This document shows positions 15,532 to 23,663 of a DNA stretch of 38,148 bases, in pieces. Positions within the stretch are counted from its first letter, which is position 1, and the number at the start of each line of letters is the position of its first letter. The stretch is from NCBI GenBank assembly GCA_001899205.1, contig MKVL01000027.1:1-38148 (forward strand), read 5' to 3'. A program made the position numbers and the translations under genes. The notes under the pieces are model-generated. The model saw only the letters and a program-made list of their open reading frames with translations, was not told where the DNA came from and ran no database searches. This DNA is from Mesorhizobium sp. 65-26. GTDB lineage: Bacteria > Pseudomonadota > Alphaproteobacteria > Rhizobiales > Rhizobiaceae.

Positions 15532-16305
15532 CTACCTGCCGAGCCATACGGGCGCGCGTTTCTCGGCGAAGGCGCGCGGCCCTTCCTGCGCGTCGTGGCT
15601 GTTGTAGACAGGCTCGAAAATGCCGTGCGCAACCTCCAGCGCCTCGGACACGCCATGCTCGGCCGCGGCCAGAACCATGGCGCGGCTGGCCCGCACGGTG
15701 AGGGGCGCGTTGTCGGCGATGCGGCGTGCCAGCGCCACGGCTTCATCGAGCAGCGATGCAAGCGGCACAACGCGGTTGACATAGCCAAGCTGGAAAAGCC
15801 GCTCGGCGGTCAGCGCGTCGCCCGTCATCAGCAGTTCCATGAGAATCCGCTGCGGCAGCATGGTCATCAGCGGAACCGCCCAGGGCGTGCCGCGGCCAAC
15901 CTTGGCCTCGGTAATCGCGAAACGCGCCGTGTCGGCGGCGACGCACAGGTCGCACATCTGCGCCATCAGCCAGCCCCCGGCCATCGCCACGCCGTTGACG
16001 GCGGCGATGGTCGGCTTCGTCACCGCGAGGTTCTGACCGATCACCGGCACGCCATCGCGACCACGCGGGGGAACCTTCAGCGCCGTCGCCGAGGCCTCCT
16101 TCAGGTCCATGCCGGCGCAGAAGGCCTTGTCGCCGGCGGCCGTCAGCACGGCCACCTTCAGCGTGTCATCGGCCTCGAAACGCTCGAAGGCGTTCCACAA
16201 CCCTTCCCGCACCTCGCGACCGAGCGCGTTGCGTCGCTCCGGGCGATTGATACGGATGATCGCGATGGCGCCGTCGCGCTCGAAAAGAACCGCGTCCTCG
16301 TTCAT
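15532..16305 (-). CDS. Enoyl-CoA hydratase/isomerase (crotonase) family protein, cluster A
   Basis: This 257-aa crotonase-fold protein acts on acyl-CoA. It has the oxyanion-hole strand AFCAGMDL (residues 61-68) and AVNGVAMAGG with MCDLCVAADTARF. Of the two hydratase glutamates only one is present: E133 in TEAK. The first position is Leu113 (GGWLMA where hydratases have GGCELA), and the IPGAGG loop is changed to GTPWAV. It may therefore be an isomerase, hydrolase or decarboxylase and not a classical hydratase. ATG 16305 has a GGAGG site. It is the first gene of a unit with its own sigma-70-like promoter and operator (16322-16381). Cluster B has no counterpart. Confidence 0.85.
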   Translation of the reverse strand: MNEDAVLFERDGAIAIIRINRPERRNALGREVREGLWNAFERFEADDTLKVAVLTAAGDKAFCAGMDLKEASATALKVPPRGRDGVPVIGQNLAVTKPTIAAVNGVAMAGGWLMAQMCDLCVAADTARFAITEAKVGRGTPWAVPLMTMLPQRILMELLMTGDALTAERLFQLGYVNRVVPLASLLDEAVALARRIADNAPLTVRASRAMVLAAAEHGVSEALEVAHGIFEPVYNSHDAQEGPRAFAEKRAPVWLGR

Positions 16306-16321
16306 ATTGCCTCCGCATCAT

Positions 16322-16352
16322 CATTCTTAAAATAGAACGATATTCTTATATC
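16322..16352 (-). promoter_or_regulatory. Candidate IclR operator upstream of crotonase gene (copy 1 of shared element)
   Basis: A 31-bp stretch aligns without gaps to 24675-24705, with 24 of the last 30 positions identical by my count. Its core GATATTCTTATATC (16339-16352) is palindromic, with GATAT/ATATC arms. It lies between the -10 box and the start codon, a classic repressor position. Confidence 0.65.
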
Positions 16353-16381
16353 GGGATAATTGGTGTTGAACAGGCTGTCAA
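16353..16381 (-). promoter_or_regulatory. Sigma-70-type promoter of crotonase-NMO-ALDH unit
   Basis: TTGACA (complement of 16376-16381), a 17-bp spacer and TATCCC (complement of 16353-16358) lie directly next to the candidate operator. The -35 box is perfect and the -10 box is weak, which suits a regulated promoter. Confidence 0.6.
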
Positions 16382-16516
16382 GCCAGGACGATCGCCGCTG
16401 CGTGCGCGGCCGCGCCGGCAACGCGCGGCACGTCTGCTCCGGCGAAGAGCCGTCGCATCTCCGTCCCAGTCTGCCGTTACGAAGAGGAAGCCTTCTCCGG
16501 GGACCCGCACACTCCG

Positions 16517-17764
16517 TCAGGCGGACGCGTCGGCCTTTGAGTCCGTTGCGGCAAAGACGATCTTTCGATCAAGCAAGCTGCCAATCTCGGCCGGCGAGCA
16601 GCCGATATCGGCAAGCACGCGCTCAGTGTCCCGGCCAAGGGATGGCGCCGCCCGCGGCGCGTCGGCGGGCGTGCCGTGAAAGCTCACCGGGAAGCGAGGC
16701 AGCTTGAGCGGCTGCCCGGTCTCATCCTCGACCGGCACGAAAAAGCCGGCCTCCCGCAGATGCGGGTCCGAATAGAGATCGCGCGTGTGGTTGACGATCA
16801 TGCAGGGTATCTCGGCCCTGGCGAGAAGTTCGGCCCATTCCGCATTGCCGCGCCCGGCCATGAGCTCACCCAGCGTGCGGTAATAGACGGCGGCATTGCG
16901 GGTCCGGGCCGCAAACGTCGCGAAGCGTTCATCGGCCATCAGGTCCTCGCGACCGACCACGCCGCAGAACGCCTCGAACTGCTTCTGGTTGTAGACGATC
17001 ACCGAGAGGTAGCCGTCAGCTGTCTTGAAAGGGCGCCGGTATGCATTGGTCGTGCGCGAATAGACCGGGTCACTGAGCGGCGGGTCGAACACGGCGCCCG
17101 TCGCGTGCTCCGCCAGAAGGCACTGCACCATGGTCTCGAACATCGGAACGTCGATTTCCTGACCGCCGCTGCCCTTGGACCGGCTGATGATCGCGGCCAG
17201 GATGGAATAGACGGCCGCCATGCCGGTCAGCTTGTCGGCGAAGACCGACGTCACGTAGGTCGGCTCTCCATGCATCTCGGCCTCGAGCATGGCCAGGCCG
17301 CTGACAGCCTGGATCGTATCGTCATAGGCCGGCTTGCCGAAATATTGGCCGTCGCGCCCGAAGCCGAGCAGGTTGCAGTAGACGAGGCCCGGATTGACGG
17401 CCGAAACGGCCTCGTAGGAGAGGCCGAGCTTGGCGATCGCCGCCGGCCTGATCGAATGCACCAGCACATCGCATGTCGCCGCGATCCGCAGGCAAAGTGC
17501 CCGCCCCTCGGGCGTCGACAGATCGACCCCGATGCTCTGCTTGCCGGCATTGAGATAGTGGAAAGTGCCCGCCATGCCGGGTTGCCGGGTCGGCCCGAGG
17601 TTGCGGATGATGTCGCCCTCCGGGCTCTCGAGCTTGATGATGGTGGCGCCGAGCTGCGCCAGGATGAGCGTGCAGTAGGGTCCCATCACCACGGATGTCA
17701 GGTCGAGGACACGCAAGCCGGCAAGCGGCGGCCCGGGTCGATCCGAATTCGTTGCGTTGTTCAT
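16517..17764 (-). CDS. CaiB/BaiF family III CoA-transferase, cluster A
   Basis: This 415-aa family III CoA-transferase moves CoA from one acyl-CoA to a free acid through an aspartyl-CoA intermediate. Visible are LRVLDLTSVVMGPYC (residues 17-31), the CoA-binding region HSIRP (103-107) and the active-site Asp in KPAYDDTIQAVSG (D148 by alignment to formyl-CoA transferase). ATG 17764 has only a weak ribosome site. It follows the ATPase gene by 69 bp and ends 211 bp before the separately promoted crotonase gene, so it is probably the last gene of the transporter transcript. It would activate the imported, hydrolysed acid for CoA-dependent degradation. A paralog lies at 36519-37754. Confidence 0.88.
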   Translation of the reverse strand: MNNATNSDRPGPPLAGLRVLDLTSVVMGPYCTLILAQLGATIIKLESPEGDIIRNLGPTRQPGMAGTFHYLNAGKQSIGVDLSTPEGRALCLRIAATCDVLVHSIRPAAIAKLGLSYEAVSAVNPGLVYCNLLGFGRDGQYFGKPAYDDTIQAVSGLAMLEAEMHGEPTYVTSVFADKLTGMAAVYSILAAIISRSKGSGGQEIDVPMFETMVQCLLAEHATGAVFDPPLSDPVYSRTTNAYRRPFKTADGYLSVIVYNQKQFEAFCGVVGREDLMADERFATFAARTRNAAVYYRTLGELMAGRGNAEWAELLARAEIPCMIVNHTRDLYSDPHLREAGFFVPVEDETGQPLKLPRFPVSFHGTPADAPRAAPSLGRDTERVLADIGCSPAEIGSLLDRKIVFAATDSKADASA

Positions 17765-17833
17765 GCGGCCTGCTTTCTGGCGATGGAATTGTCTGGCTGG
17801 ATCGCGTGCAAGGGACGGGATGCCCCCAATGGT

Positions 17834-19324
17834 TCAGTGGACCGACGCGTACATGATGGTCTCCTCGTCGGCGCCCTGCGGCGAGAACTCCTCGACCACG
17901 CGGCCCTGCCGGAACACCAGGATGCGGTCGGACAGATTGAGCACCTCGGGGAGGTATGAGGAGATGACGATGACGGCGAGGCCATCCTCGGCAAGCTGCT
18001 TGATCAGCGCGTGGATCTCGGCGATCGCGCCGACGTCGACGCCGCGCGTCGGCTCATCGAAGATCACCAGCTTTGGCTTCTGCAGCAGCGATTTGGCGAT
18101 CACCACCTTCTGCTGGTTGCCGCCCGACAGCTCGACGACATGCGTGTCGCCGTTGATCGCCCTGATCTGCAGGGCCTTGCGCCAATGTTCGGCCAGCGGC
18201 ACGATCTCGGAAGGTTTCACGATCAAGCGCGACGACCATTTCGACGCCAGATGGCCGATACGCAGATTGTCGGTGATCGAGAGCTGTTCGAAGAACCCTT
18301 CGACCTTGCGATCCTCCGTGACGTAGACGATGCCGTCGTTCACCGCCGGGCGTGGGACACGGTAGCGCACCGGGCGTCCCTCCAGCCGGATCGTGCCGCC
18401 ATGGAAGAAGTTGCGCTTGAGCACGCCGGCGATGATCTTGGCCGTCTCGGTGCGGCCAGACCCGATCAACCCGAACATGCCGGTGATCTGGCCGGCATAG
18501 ATCGAGAACGAGGTGTTGCGGACGATCTTGCCGAGCGACAGGTTCTCCACGCTCAGGATCTTGGCGCCGCGCCGACGCTGCCCGGCCTTCTGGCCATAGA
18601 GCGTGTCGGTCATCGTGCGGCCGACCATAGAGCGGATGATGCTGTCGCGGTCGAAGTCACGCGACGGACCGGTGACGACATGCAGGCCGTCACGCATGAT
18701 CATGATGCGGTCGGCCAGCATCAGGGCTTCTTCCAGGGCGTGGGAGATGAAGACAATGGCGATCCCCCTCGCCTTCAGCCGCCCGACCAGCGCGAAGAAA
18801 TGCTGCTTCTCCTCGGGCGTCAGCGATGCCGTCGGCTCGTCGAAGATGATGAGCCGGACATTCTTGCGCACCGCGCGCGCGATCTCGACCATCTGCTTCT
18901 TGGCCACGCCGAGCGTCGAAACCAGGGCCGTCGGGTCGACGTTGAAGTTGAGCGACTGCAGGAATTGCTGCGAGGCGATCGAAACGCCCCTGAGTCGGTT
19001 GAACGTCTTCTCGTCGCCGAGGAACAGGTTCTGACCGACCGTCATGGAGGGCACCAGGCTGGTCTCCTGGAACACCATGGCGATGCCGAGATCCAGGGCG
19101 GCTTCCGGATTCGCCATCCGCACCGGCTTGCCCTCGAGCAGCACTTCGCCCTTGGTGGGTTCCACCACGCCAGCCATGATCTTTGTCAGCGTCGACTTGC
19201 CGGCGCCGTTTTCACCGAGGATCGCCAGCACCTCTCCCGCGTGGACCTCCACGCTGATGTCCGAAACCGCCGGCACGCCGCGATAGGCCTTGGTGACGCT
19301 CTTCAGTTCGAGCAACGCCGTCAT
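17834..19324 (-). CDS. CUT2-type ABC transporter ATP-binding protein, cluster A
   Basis: This 496-aa protein has two fused nucleotide-binding domains, like RbsA. Domain 1 has an intact Walker A (GENGAGKST, residues 37-45) and Walker B (LIIFDEPTASLT), but a changed signature (STLGVAKKQMVEIARA). Domain 2 has the degenerate Walker A of the family (GLIGSGRTETAK) with a canonical signature LSGGNQQKVVIAK and Walker B LVIFDEPTRGVDVGA. It powers import through the two permeases of the cluster. The start ATG 19324 overlaps the stop of the propeller gene as TGATG, implying coupled translation. It is clearly paralogous to 26976-28478, though diverged. Confidence 0.92.
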   Translation of the reverse strand: MTALLELKSVTKAYRGVPAVSDISVEVHAGEVLAILGENGAGKSTLTKIMAGVVEPTKGEVLLEGKPVRMANPEAALDLGIAMVFQETSLVPSMTVGQNLFLGDEKTFNRLRGVSIASQQFLQSLNFNVDPTALVSTLGVAKKQMVEIARAVRKNVRLIIFDEPTASLTPEEKQHFFALVGRLKARGIAIVFISHALEEALMLADRIMIMRDGLHVVTGPSRDFDRDSIIRSMVGRTMTDTLYGQKAGQRRRGAKILSVENLSLGKIVRNTSFSIYAGQITGMFGLIGSGRTETAKIIAGVLKRNFFHGGTIRLEGRPVRYRVPRPAVNDGIVYVTEDRKVEGFFEQLSITDNLRIGHLASKWSSRLIVKPSEIVPLAEHWRKALQIRAINGDTHVVELSGGNQQKVVIAKSLLQKPKLVIFDEPTRGVDVGAIAEIHALIKQLAEDGLAVIVISSYLPEVLNLSDRILVFRQGRVVEEFSPQGADEETIMYASVH

Positions 19325-20415
19325 CACGCAGCCTCCCCGACTTGATCCGGTTCGCAGGCGACGAGACATTCCGCGCCCTTGCTTGCCGCATGGATCCGGC
19401 CGCCGAACTCGACGCAGGACGTGACGCCGTGGATCGTGCCGTCGGCGCGGCTGTGATAGCTGGCAAGCGGCTGCATGGCCGCATCCAGTCGCGCGACCAG
19501 CCCATAGGACTGGCTTGGCGCCCACGGCTTCAATATGCCCAGATGCTTGATGCCGCCGCCCTGCAACGGCTCACGAAACGAACGCCCGCTGGCGTGGCGC
19601 GGAGCCATCCAGTAGTCGGGATCGATGGTTTCGATCATGTGCCGCCGTGCTGCATCCTCACGCAGCATGAACTCGACCATCTGGGTGCGCGGCGCAAAGG
19701 CGGCGAGCCAGAAGCCGCCGCCAGAAGCGGGTGAAAGCCGTGAGGGATAGGCGGGCAGGTCGGCGAGCAGCGGCCGCGCGCGGCCACCCTCGCCGATCTC
19801 CACGATGCGATGGCGCCAGCTCTCGCTGCAGGCGAGGCGCCCGTCGGCAAGCCGGGCCAGGCCATAGGGAAAGGCAAGGTCCTTCGCCAGGCGCCTGACC
19901 TCGCCGCCGCGCTGGAATTGCCAGAGGCTGCCCGTCGAGCCCTTCTGCATCAGGTCGCGCTTCCAGTCGCTCGCGACAATTTGGGCGGAGCCGTTGGCGA
20001 CGAGCAGCCGGTCGCCCTCGACCAGGAGCGCCATGATCGAATGCGCTCCCGCCTCCGACGGAAGCGCAAGCCGGGTCGGCACGCCCGCCGCGTCGATCCA
20101 TTCGATCGTGCCGTCGGCCAGCGCGACAGCCAGGGACTGCCCGTCCGAGGCGAGTGCTGTGACCGCATGGGCATGATGGCCAACGCTCCGTGGAGCGCCG
20201 CCGCCAGCGTCGAAGGCCAGCACCTGCGTCCCGCTGCTCGCCAGCAGCCTCCCGCCATGAACACACAGGCTGTCGGGCTTGTCGATGGCGGCAAGGCGCT
20301 CAGCACCTTCGAGCAAGGTGTTCGGCAGCAACGGCCCGTCCATGGGAGGGACCGTGACCGCATGCTCGCCGGCGCCGGTGAAGGCGTCCCACCAGCCGCG
20401 CAGGGTCTTCATCAT
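19324..20415 (-). CDS. Stand-alone SMP-30/strictosidine-synthase-like beta-propeller protein, cluster A
   Basis: This 363-aa protein has no signal peptide and no membrane segment. Repeating blade motifs (LACSESWRHRIVEI, SGGGFWLAAF) place it near the strictosidine-synthase-like/SMP-30 six-bladed propellers. Compared by eye with the fused propeller encoded just upstream, the expected metal ligands are missing. GPED becomes DKPD near residue 48, PNG becomes PYG (Y184) and LPDNI becomes YPSRL (S225). It may be a non-catalytic partner, sensor or scaffold. Its ATG (20415) overlaps the fusion-gene stop as ATGA, and its stop overlaps the ATPase start as TGATG, so three gene products are translationally linked. 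I do not know a described function for this family in ABC operons. Confidence 0.75.
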   Translation of the reverse strand: MMKTLRGWWDAFTGAGEHAVTVPPMDGPLLPNTLLEGAERLAAIDKPDSLCVHGGRLLASSGTQVLAFDAGGGAPRSVGHHAHAVTALASDGQSLAVALADGTIEWIDAAGVPTRLALPSEAGAHSIMALLVEGDRLLVANGSAQIVASDWKRDLMQKGSTGSLWQFQRGGEVRRLAKDLAFPYGLARLADGRLACSESWRHRIVEIGEGGRARPLLADLPAYPSRLSPASGGGFWLAAFAPRTQMVEFMLREDAARRHMIETIDPDYWMAPRHASGRSFREPLQGGGIKHLGILKPWAPSQSYGLVARLDAAMQPLASYHSRADGTIHGVTSCVEFGGRIHAASKGAECLVACEPDQVGEAA

Positions 20416-22535
20416 TTGCGCGACCCCCAATAGCTGTCGTTACTGGTCCAGTTGGGATCCGCGTCGGGAAGGCGAAGACGACCTATCCTGTTGTTGTGGA
20501 CACCGCCGATATAGAGCCAGCCCTTGTGCTCGCGCATCGAGGTGGTCTGCGGATGGTTGACACCCCCGGCATCCCAGTAGGATTCCAGCACGGTGCCATT
20601 GTCATCGAAGCGGATGATGCAGCCGGCATTAATGTTCGGATACATCCACTCGTCATGCGCGACGCGCATCGCCATGCGGCGGCGGAAGCCCGGCATGCGC
20701 AGCGCCATGTCGACCACCGGCGCGCGCATCCCCATCAGCGCGCACCAATAGGTGCCGTCGGAGGCGCGGTTTATGTTGTCGGGCAGGCCTGGCAGGTCGG
20801 GAATGACGACCTCGAGCTTGCCCTTGCGCGGCCCGTCGAACCAGTAGCGGCTGATCCGCGCCGCCCAGGTCTCGGCGAAGAAGAACGACTGGCCGTCATT
20901 GGCGATGCAGACGCCGTTCGGGAAGACCAGGTTCTGCAGCACGGTGCGCGTCTTGCCAGAGCGCGGATCGTAGCAGACGATGCGCCCGTTGCCGCGCGTC
21001 TCGACGGAATCGGTCGCCCACTCGGCGATGTCGTAGCGGATCGTCGCCTCGCTGAAGAAGATGCGGCCGTCCGGCGCGATGTCGAGGTCGTCGGCGAGAC
21101 GCATGCGCGAGTCGTCGATGATCGACCAGAGCGAGCGGTTCGTCTCGTCGGTCTGGCGCACGACCTCACCGTCGGGCAGCACCTTGTAGAGCCCCATGCC
21201 GCCGACGCAGACATTGAGATGGTCGTTGCGGTCGAAGGCGAAACCCAGCGTCTGCCCGCCGATATGGGCGAACAGTTCCCGTTTCTTGTAGTCGGGAGCA
21301 AGGAAGCGGATCACATCGCCATGACGGCTGCCCGTGTAGAGGTTGTCGTCGCGGTCGAAGATGACGTCCTCGGGCCCGTCGAGCTCGCCAAGCCCGATCA
21401 GTTCGACATCCTTCAGGCGGTCGTTCTGGGCGTAGGGCGAGCCCGAATCCGGATCGGTCGGCGGGCAGGTCGGCATCGAGAAATAGGCCGGCGAGACATA
21501 GACGCTCGATATGACCTTGTGGCGGTTCTTCAGCCACTTCACGTCGATGGCGACGCCGATCAGCAACGCGACCGCGAGCACCAGCGTGCTGGCGCCGCTC
21601 TGCAATCCGAGGCTGATGAGGCTGTTGGTGAGCGTCAGCACGATCACCGTGCCCATCAATGCCTTGGCGACCGAGCCGCGACCGCCGCCGAGGCTGTTAC
21701 CGCCGAGCACCACGGCGGTGAGCACCAGCACCTCCATGCCGAGGCCGGCATCGGAGGCGGCACTGCCGATGCGCGCCGCGTAGAAGAAGCTGCCAAGCCC
21801 CGTCAGCGTCGACGACAGGACATAGGTGAGGCAGACGGTGCGCCGCACCTTGATGCCGGCGTTGTGCGCCGAGCGCCGGGAGCCGCCGACGGCAAGCAGG
21901 TGCCAGCCGAAGCGGGAGCGGGTGAGCATGACATGCAGGATGATGGCGACGACGAGCACGACCAGGCAGCTCACCGGCATCCCGTAGACGTCGCCATAGG
22001 CGAGATAGTCCCACAGCGGCGAGGAGGCGCCTCCGGTGGCCAGGCGGGTGCCGTAGGTGAGCACCAGCAGGTCGGCAGCGGAGCGGAAGATGATGAGCGT
22101 GACCAGCGTGGTGAGGAACGCGCGAAGCCGGAGGAAGCCGATCAGCAGGCCGTTGACGAGACCGATCGCGGCGCAGGCGGCCAGAACCACCGGCAAGGTG
22201 ACGAATACCGGCCAGCCCAGGAGGTTGATCAGCGCAAGCGTCAGGAAATTGCCGATCGCAAAGACCGAACCGACCGAAAGATCGATACCGCCGGCCAGCA
22301 TGACGATCGCCATGCCCATCGCCACGAACCCGACCTCCGCCAGTTGGCGGGTGGAATCGCTGAGGGTGAAGGGCTCGAAGAAGCCCGGCACGATGCTGCC
22401 GAAGACAGCGATCGAGCCGACCAGCATGAAGAACGGGATGACGTTGTCGATCCAGTTCTTCGAGAGCAGTTCACCCAACACGTGGTCGGGCACGTAGCGA
22501 TAACGCCAACGCGTCAATGTGTCTTGGACAGACAT
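20412..22535 (-). CDS. ABC transporter permease fused to C-terminal strictosidine-synthase-like/SMP-30 beta-propeller, cluster A
   Basis: The protein is 707 aa. Residues 1 to about 335 are a complete RbsC-type permease with many hydrophobic helices, GIDLSVGS (83-90) and a GGNSLGGGRG loop (278-287). After the last helix comes basic KWLKNRHK (333-340), which by the positive-inside rule puts what follows in the cytoplasm. Residues about 380-707 form a propeller with blade motifs and candidate metal ligands E389 (GPED), N540 (FPNG) and D586 (LPDNI), as in SMP-30/lactonase-type enzymes. No stop or frameshift lies at the junction, so the fusion is real. The likely role is to import a compound and hydrolyse its lactone or ester bond on entry. 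The ATG at 22535 has GAGG upstream. A paralog at 29544-31718 has the same architecture. Confidence 0.88.
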   Translation of the reverse strand: MSVQDTLTRWRYRYVPDHVLGELLSKNWIDNVIPFFMLVGSIAVFGSIVPGFFEPFTLSDSTRQLAEVGFVAMGMAIVMLAGGIDLSVGSVFAIGNFLTLALINLLGWPVFVTLPVVLAACAAIGLVNGLLIGFLRLRAFLTTLVTLIIFRSAADLLVLTYGTRLATGGASSPLWDYLAYGDVYGMPVSCLVVLVVAIILHVMLTRSRFGWHLLAVGGSRRSAHNAGIKVRRTVCLTYVLSSTLTGLGSFFYAARIGSAASDAGLGMEVLVLTAVVLGGNSLGGGRGSVAKALMGTVIVLTLTNSLISLGLQSGASTLVLAVALLIGVAIDVKWLKNRHKVISSVYVSPAYFSMPTCPPTDPDSGSPYAQNDRLKDVELIGLGELDGPEDVIFDRDDNLYTGSRHGDVIRFLAPDYKKRELFAHIGGQTLGFAFDRNDHLNVCVGGMGLYKVLPDGEVVRQTDETNRSLWSIIDDSRMRLADDLDIAPDGRIFFSEATIRYDIAEWATDSVETRGNGRIVCYDPRSGKTRTVLQNLVFPNGVCIANDGQSFFFAETWAARISRYWFDGPRKGKLEVVIPDLPGLPDNINRASDGTYWCALMGMRAPVVDMALRMPGFRRRMAMRVAHDEWMYPNINAGCIIRFDDNGTVLESYWDAGGVNHPQTTSMREHKGWLYIGGVHNNRIGRLRLPDADPNWTSNDSYWGSRK

Positions 22536-22567
22536 GGAGCCTCGGGCAATTTCTGTGCGGCCTTGAT

Positions 22568-22592
22568 GCGGCGAGGCCGGGGGCCTCGCCGC
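22568..22592 (-). terminator. Strong stem-loop between binding-protein gene and permease-propeller gene
   Basis: GCGGCGAGGCC and GGCCTCGCCGC form a perfect 11-bp GC stem with a 3-nt loop, 7 bp past the stop of the binding-protein gene. No T-run follows, so it is more likely a 3' stabiliser or partial attenuator, as in other binding-protein operons, letting the binding protein be made in excess of the membrane subunits. Confidence 0.65.
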
Positions 22593-22599
22593 CCTTCGA

Positions 22600-23616
22600 T
22601 CACTGAACGAGGTCCGGGATCTGTTCCATCTGCCAGCAGGAATTGGGCTTCAGGTTCGCCTTGGTGACGACCTTCAGCGGCGTGATGAGCGCGAACGGAT
22701 TGACCTTGGCTTCGCCATCCTGCTGGAGCAGGAAGGCGATGGCCGCGTTAAGGTCCCTGCCCTGGCGCGCGACGTCGTAGATCACCACCTCGTCGAAAGT
22801 CCCGCTTTCAACCATGTCGCAATCGGCCTGCTTGCGTCCGCCGCCGGAGGACGACAGGAAGACCTTGCCCGTAAGCCCGGCCTCCCGGATCGCGGCGGCC
22901 GTGCCCACGTCCATATTGTCCCAGAGTCCGACGATGCCGCACATGTCCGGGTTCTGCTTCAGCGCGGTCGCGGCGATGCCCTGGGCCTTGGTGGCGTCCC
23001 ACTCGCTGGACTGGTCGGATACGACCTGGATTTCTGGATGCTTGGCAAAGACGTCCTTGACCGCCTGGACCGTGATGAAATTGGCCGGGTCGGTAACGCG
23101 GCCCTGCATGATGGCGACCTTGCCTGATTTGCCCTTGCAGGCCTCGACCACCGAGTTCGCCTGGTGTTCGCCGATCTTGTACCAGTCGACGCCGACGAAG
23201 GCCTCCGTGGTGGTCTCGGACTTCAGGTTGACCTGCAGCACCTTGATCCCCTGGCCCTGCACGCGCTTCAGCAGCCTGGCATAGGCATTGCGGTCCGGAT
23301 TGTGCACCACGATGATGTCGGGCTTCTGCGAAATGAGCTGGGTGATCTGCTGGGCGCCGGCATCCGTGCTCCAGTTCGGGTCGCGGATGATGAGCTCGTA
23401 GCCCATGGCGTCGGCCTGTACCTTCATGGCCGCGGCCCAGCCCTGGGTGAGGTCGAAGCCCATCGACAGCGGCACGAAGGCGACCTTCTTGCCCTTCATG
23501 GCGGTGTAGGCGCGTTGATTGACCCCGTCGTCATACGGTTCGGCCCTTGCGACCGAACCGCCGGCTAGCGCCGCAACCGCAACGGCGGCGGCAAGCATTT
23601 TCCTGATGCCCTTCAT
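22600..23616 (-). CDS. Periplasmic sugar-type ABC substrate-binding protein, cluster A
   Basis: This 338-aa protein of the RbsB/periplasmic-binding-protein 4 type begins with a clear Sec signal peptide (MKGIRKMLAAAV to VARA, cleavage near residue 25). The mature part has the two-lobed fold pattern: GKKVAFVPLSMG, ISQKPDIIVVHNPD, GQGIKVLQVNL, AIMQGR and MCGIVGLWDNMDVG. The start ATG 23616 has GGAGGAGAGG upstream. It lies between the first permease gene and the strong stem-loop before the fused permease. Its ligand sets the substrate of the pathway but cannot be deduced; CUT2 systems are not limited to sugars. Confidence 0.9.
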   Translation of the reverse strand: MKGIRKMLAAAVAVAALAGGSVARAEPYDDGVNQRAYTAMKGKKVAFVPLSMGFDLTQGWAAAMKVQADAMGYELIIRDPNWSTDAGAQQITQLISQKPDIIVVHNPDRNAYARLLKRVQGQGIKVLQVNLKSETTTEAFVGVDWYKIGEHQANSVVEACKGKSGKVAIMQGRVTDPANFITVQAVKDVFAKHPEIQVVSDQSSEWDATKAQGIAATALKQNPDMCGIVGLWDNMDVGTAAAIREAGLTGKVFLSSSGGGRKQADCDMVESGTFDEVVIYDVARQGRDLNAAIAFLLQQDGEAKVNPFALITPLKVVTKANLKPNSCWQMEQIPDLVQ

Positions 23617-23663
23617 TTTCCTCTCCTCCACGATGAGACCTGTTCGCAAAATGCGACGGTTCT

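Noticed and set aside
20496-22667. Long open frame (723 codons) on the + strand opposite the cluster A fusion gene
   Set aside because: It is rich in His, Asp, Arg and Ala with no recognisable motif, while the opposite strand encodes clear permease and propeller domains.
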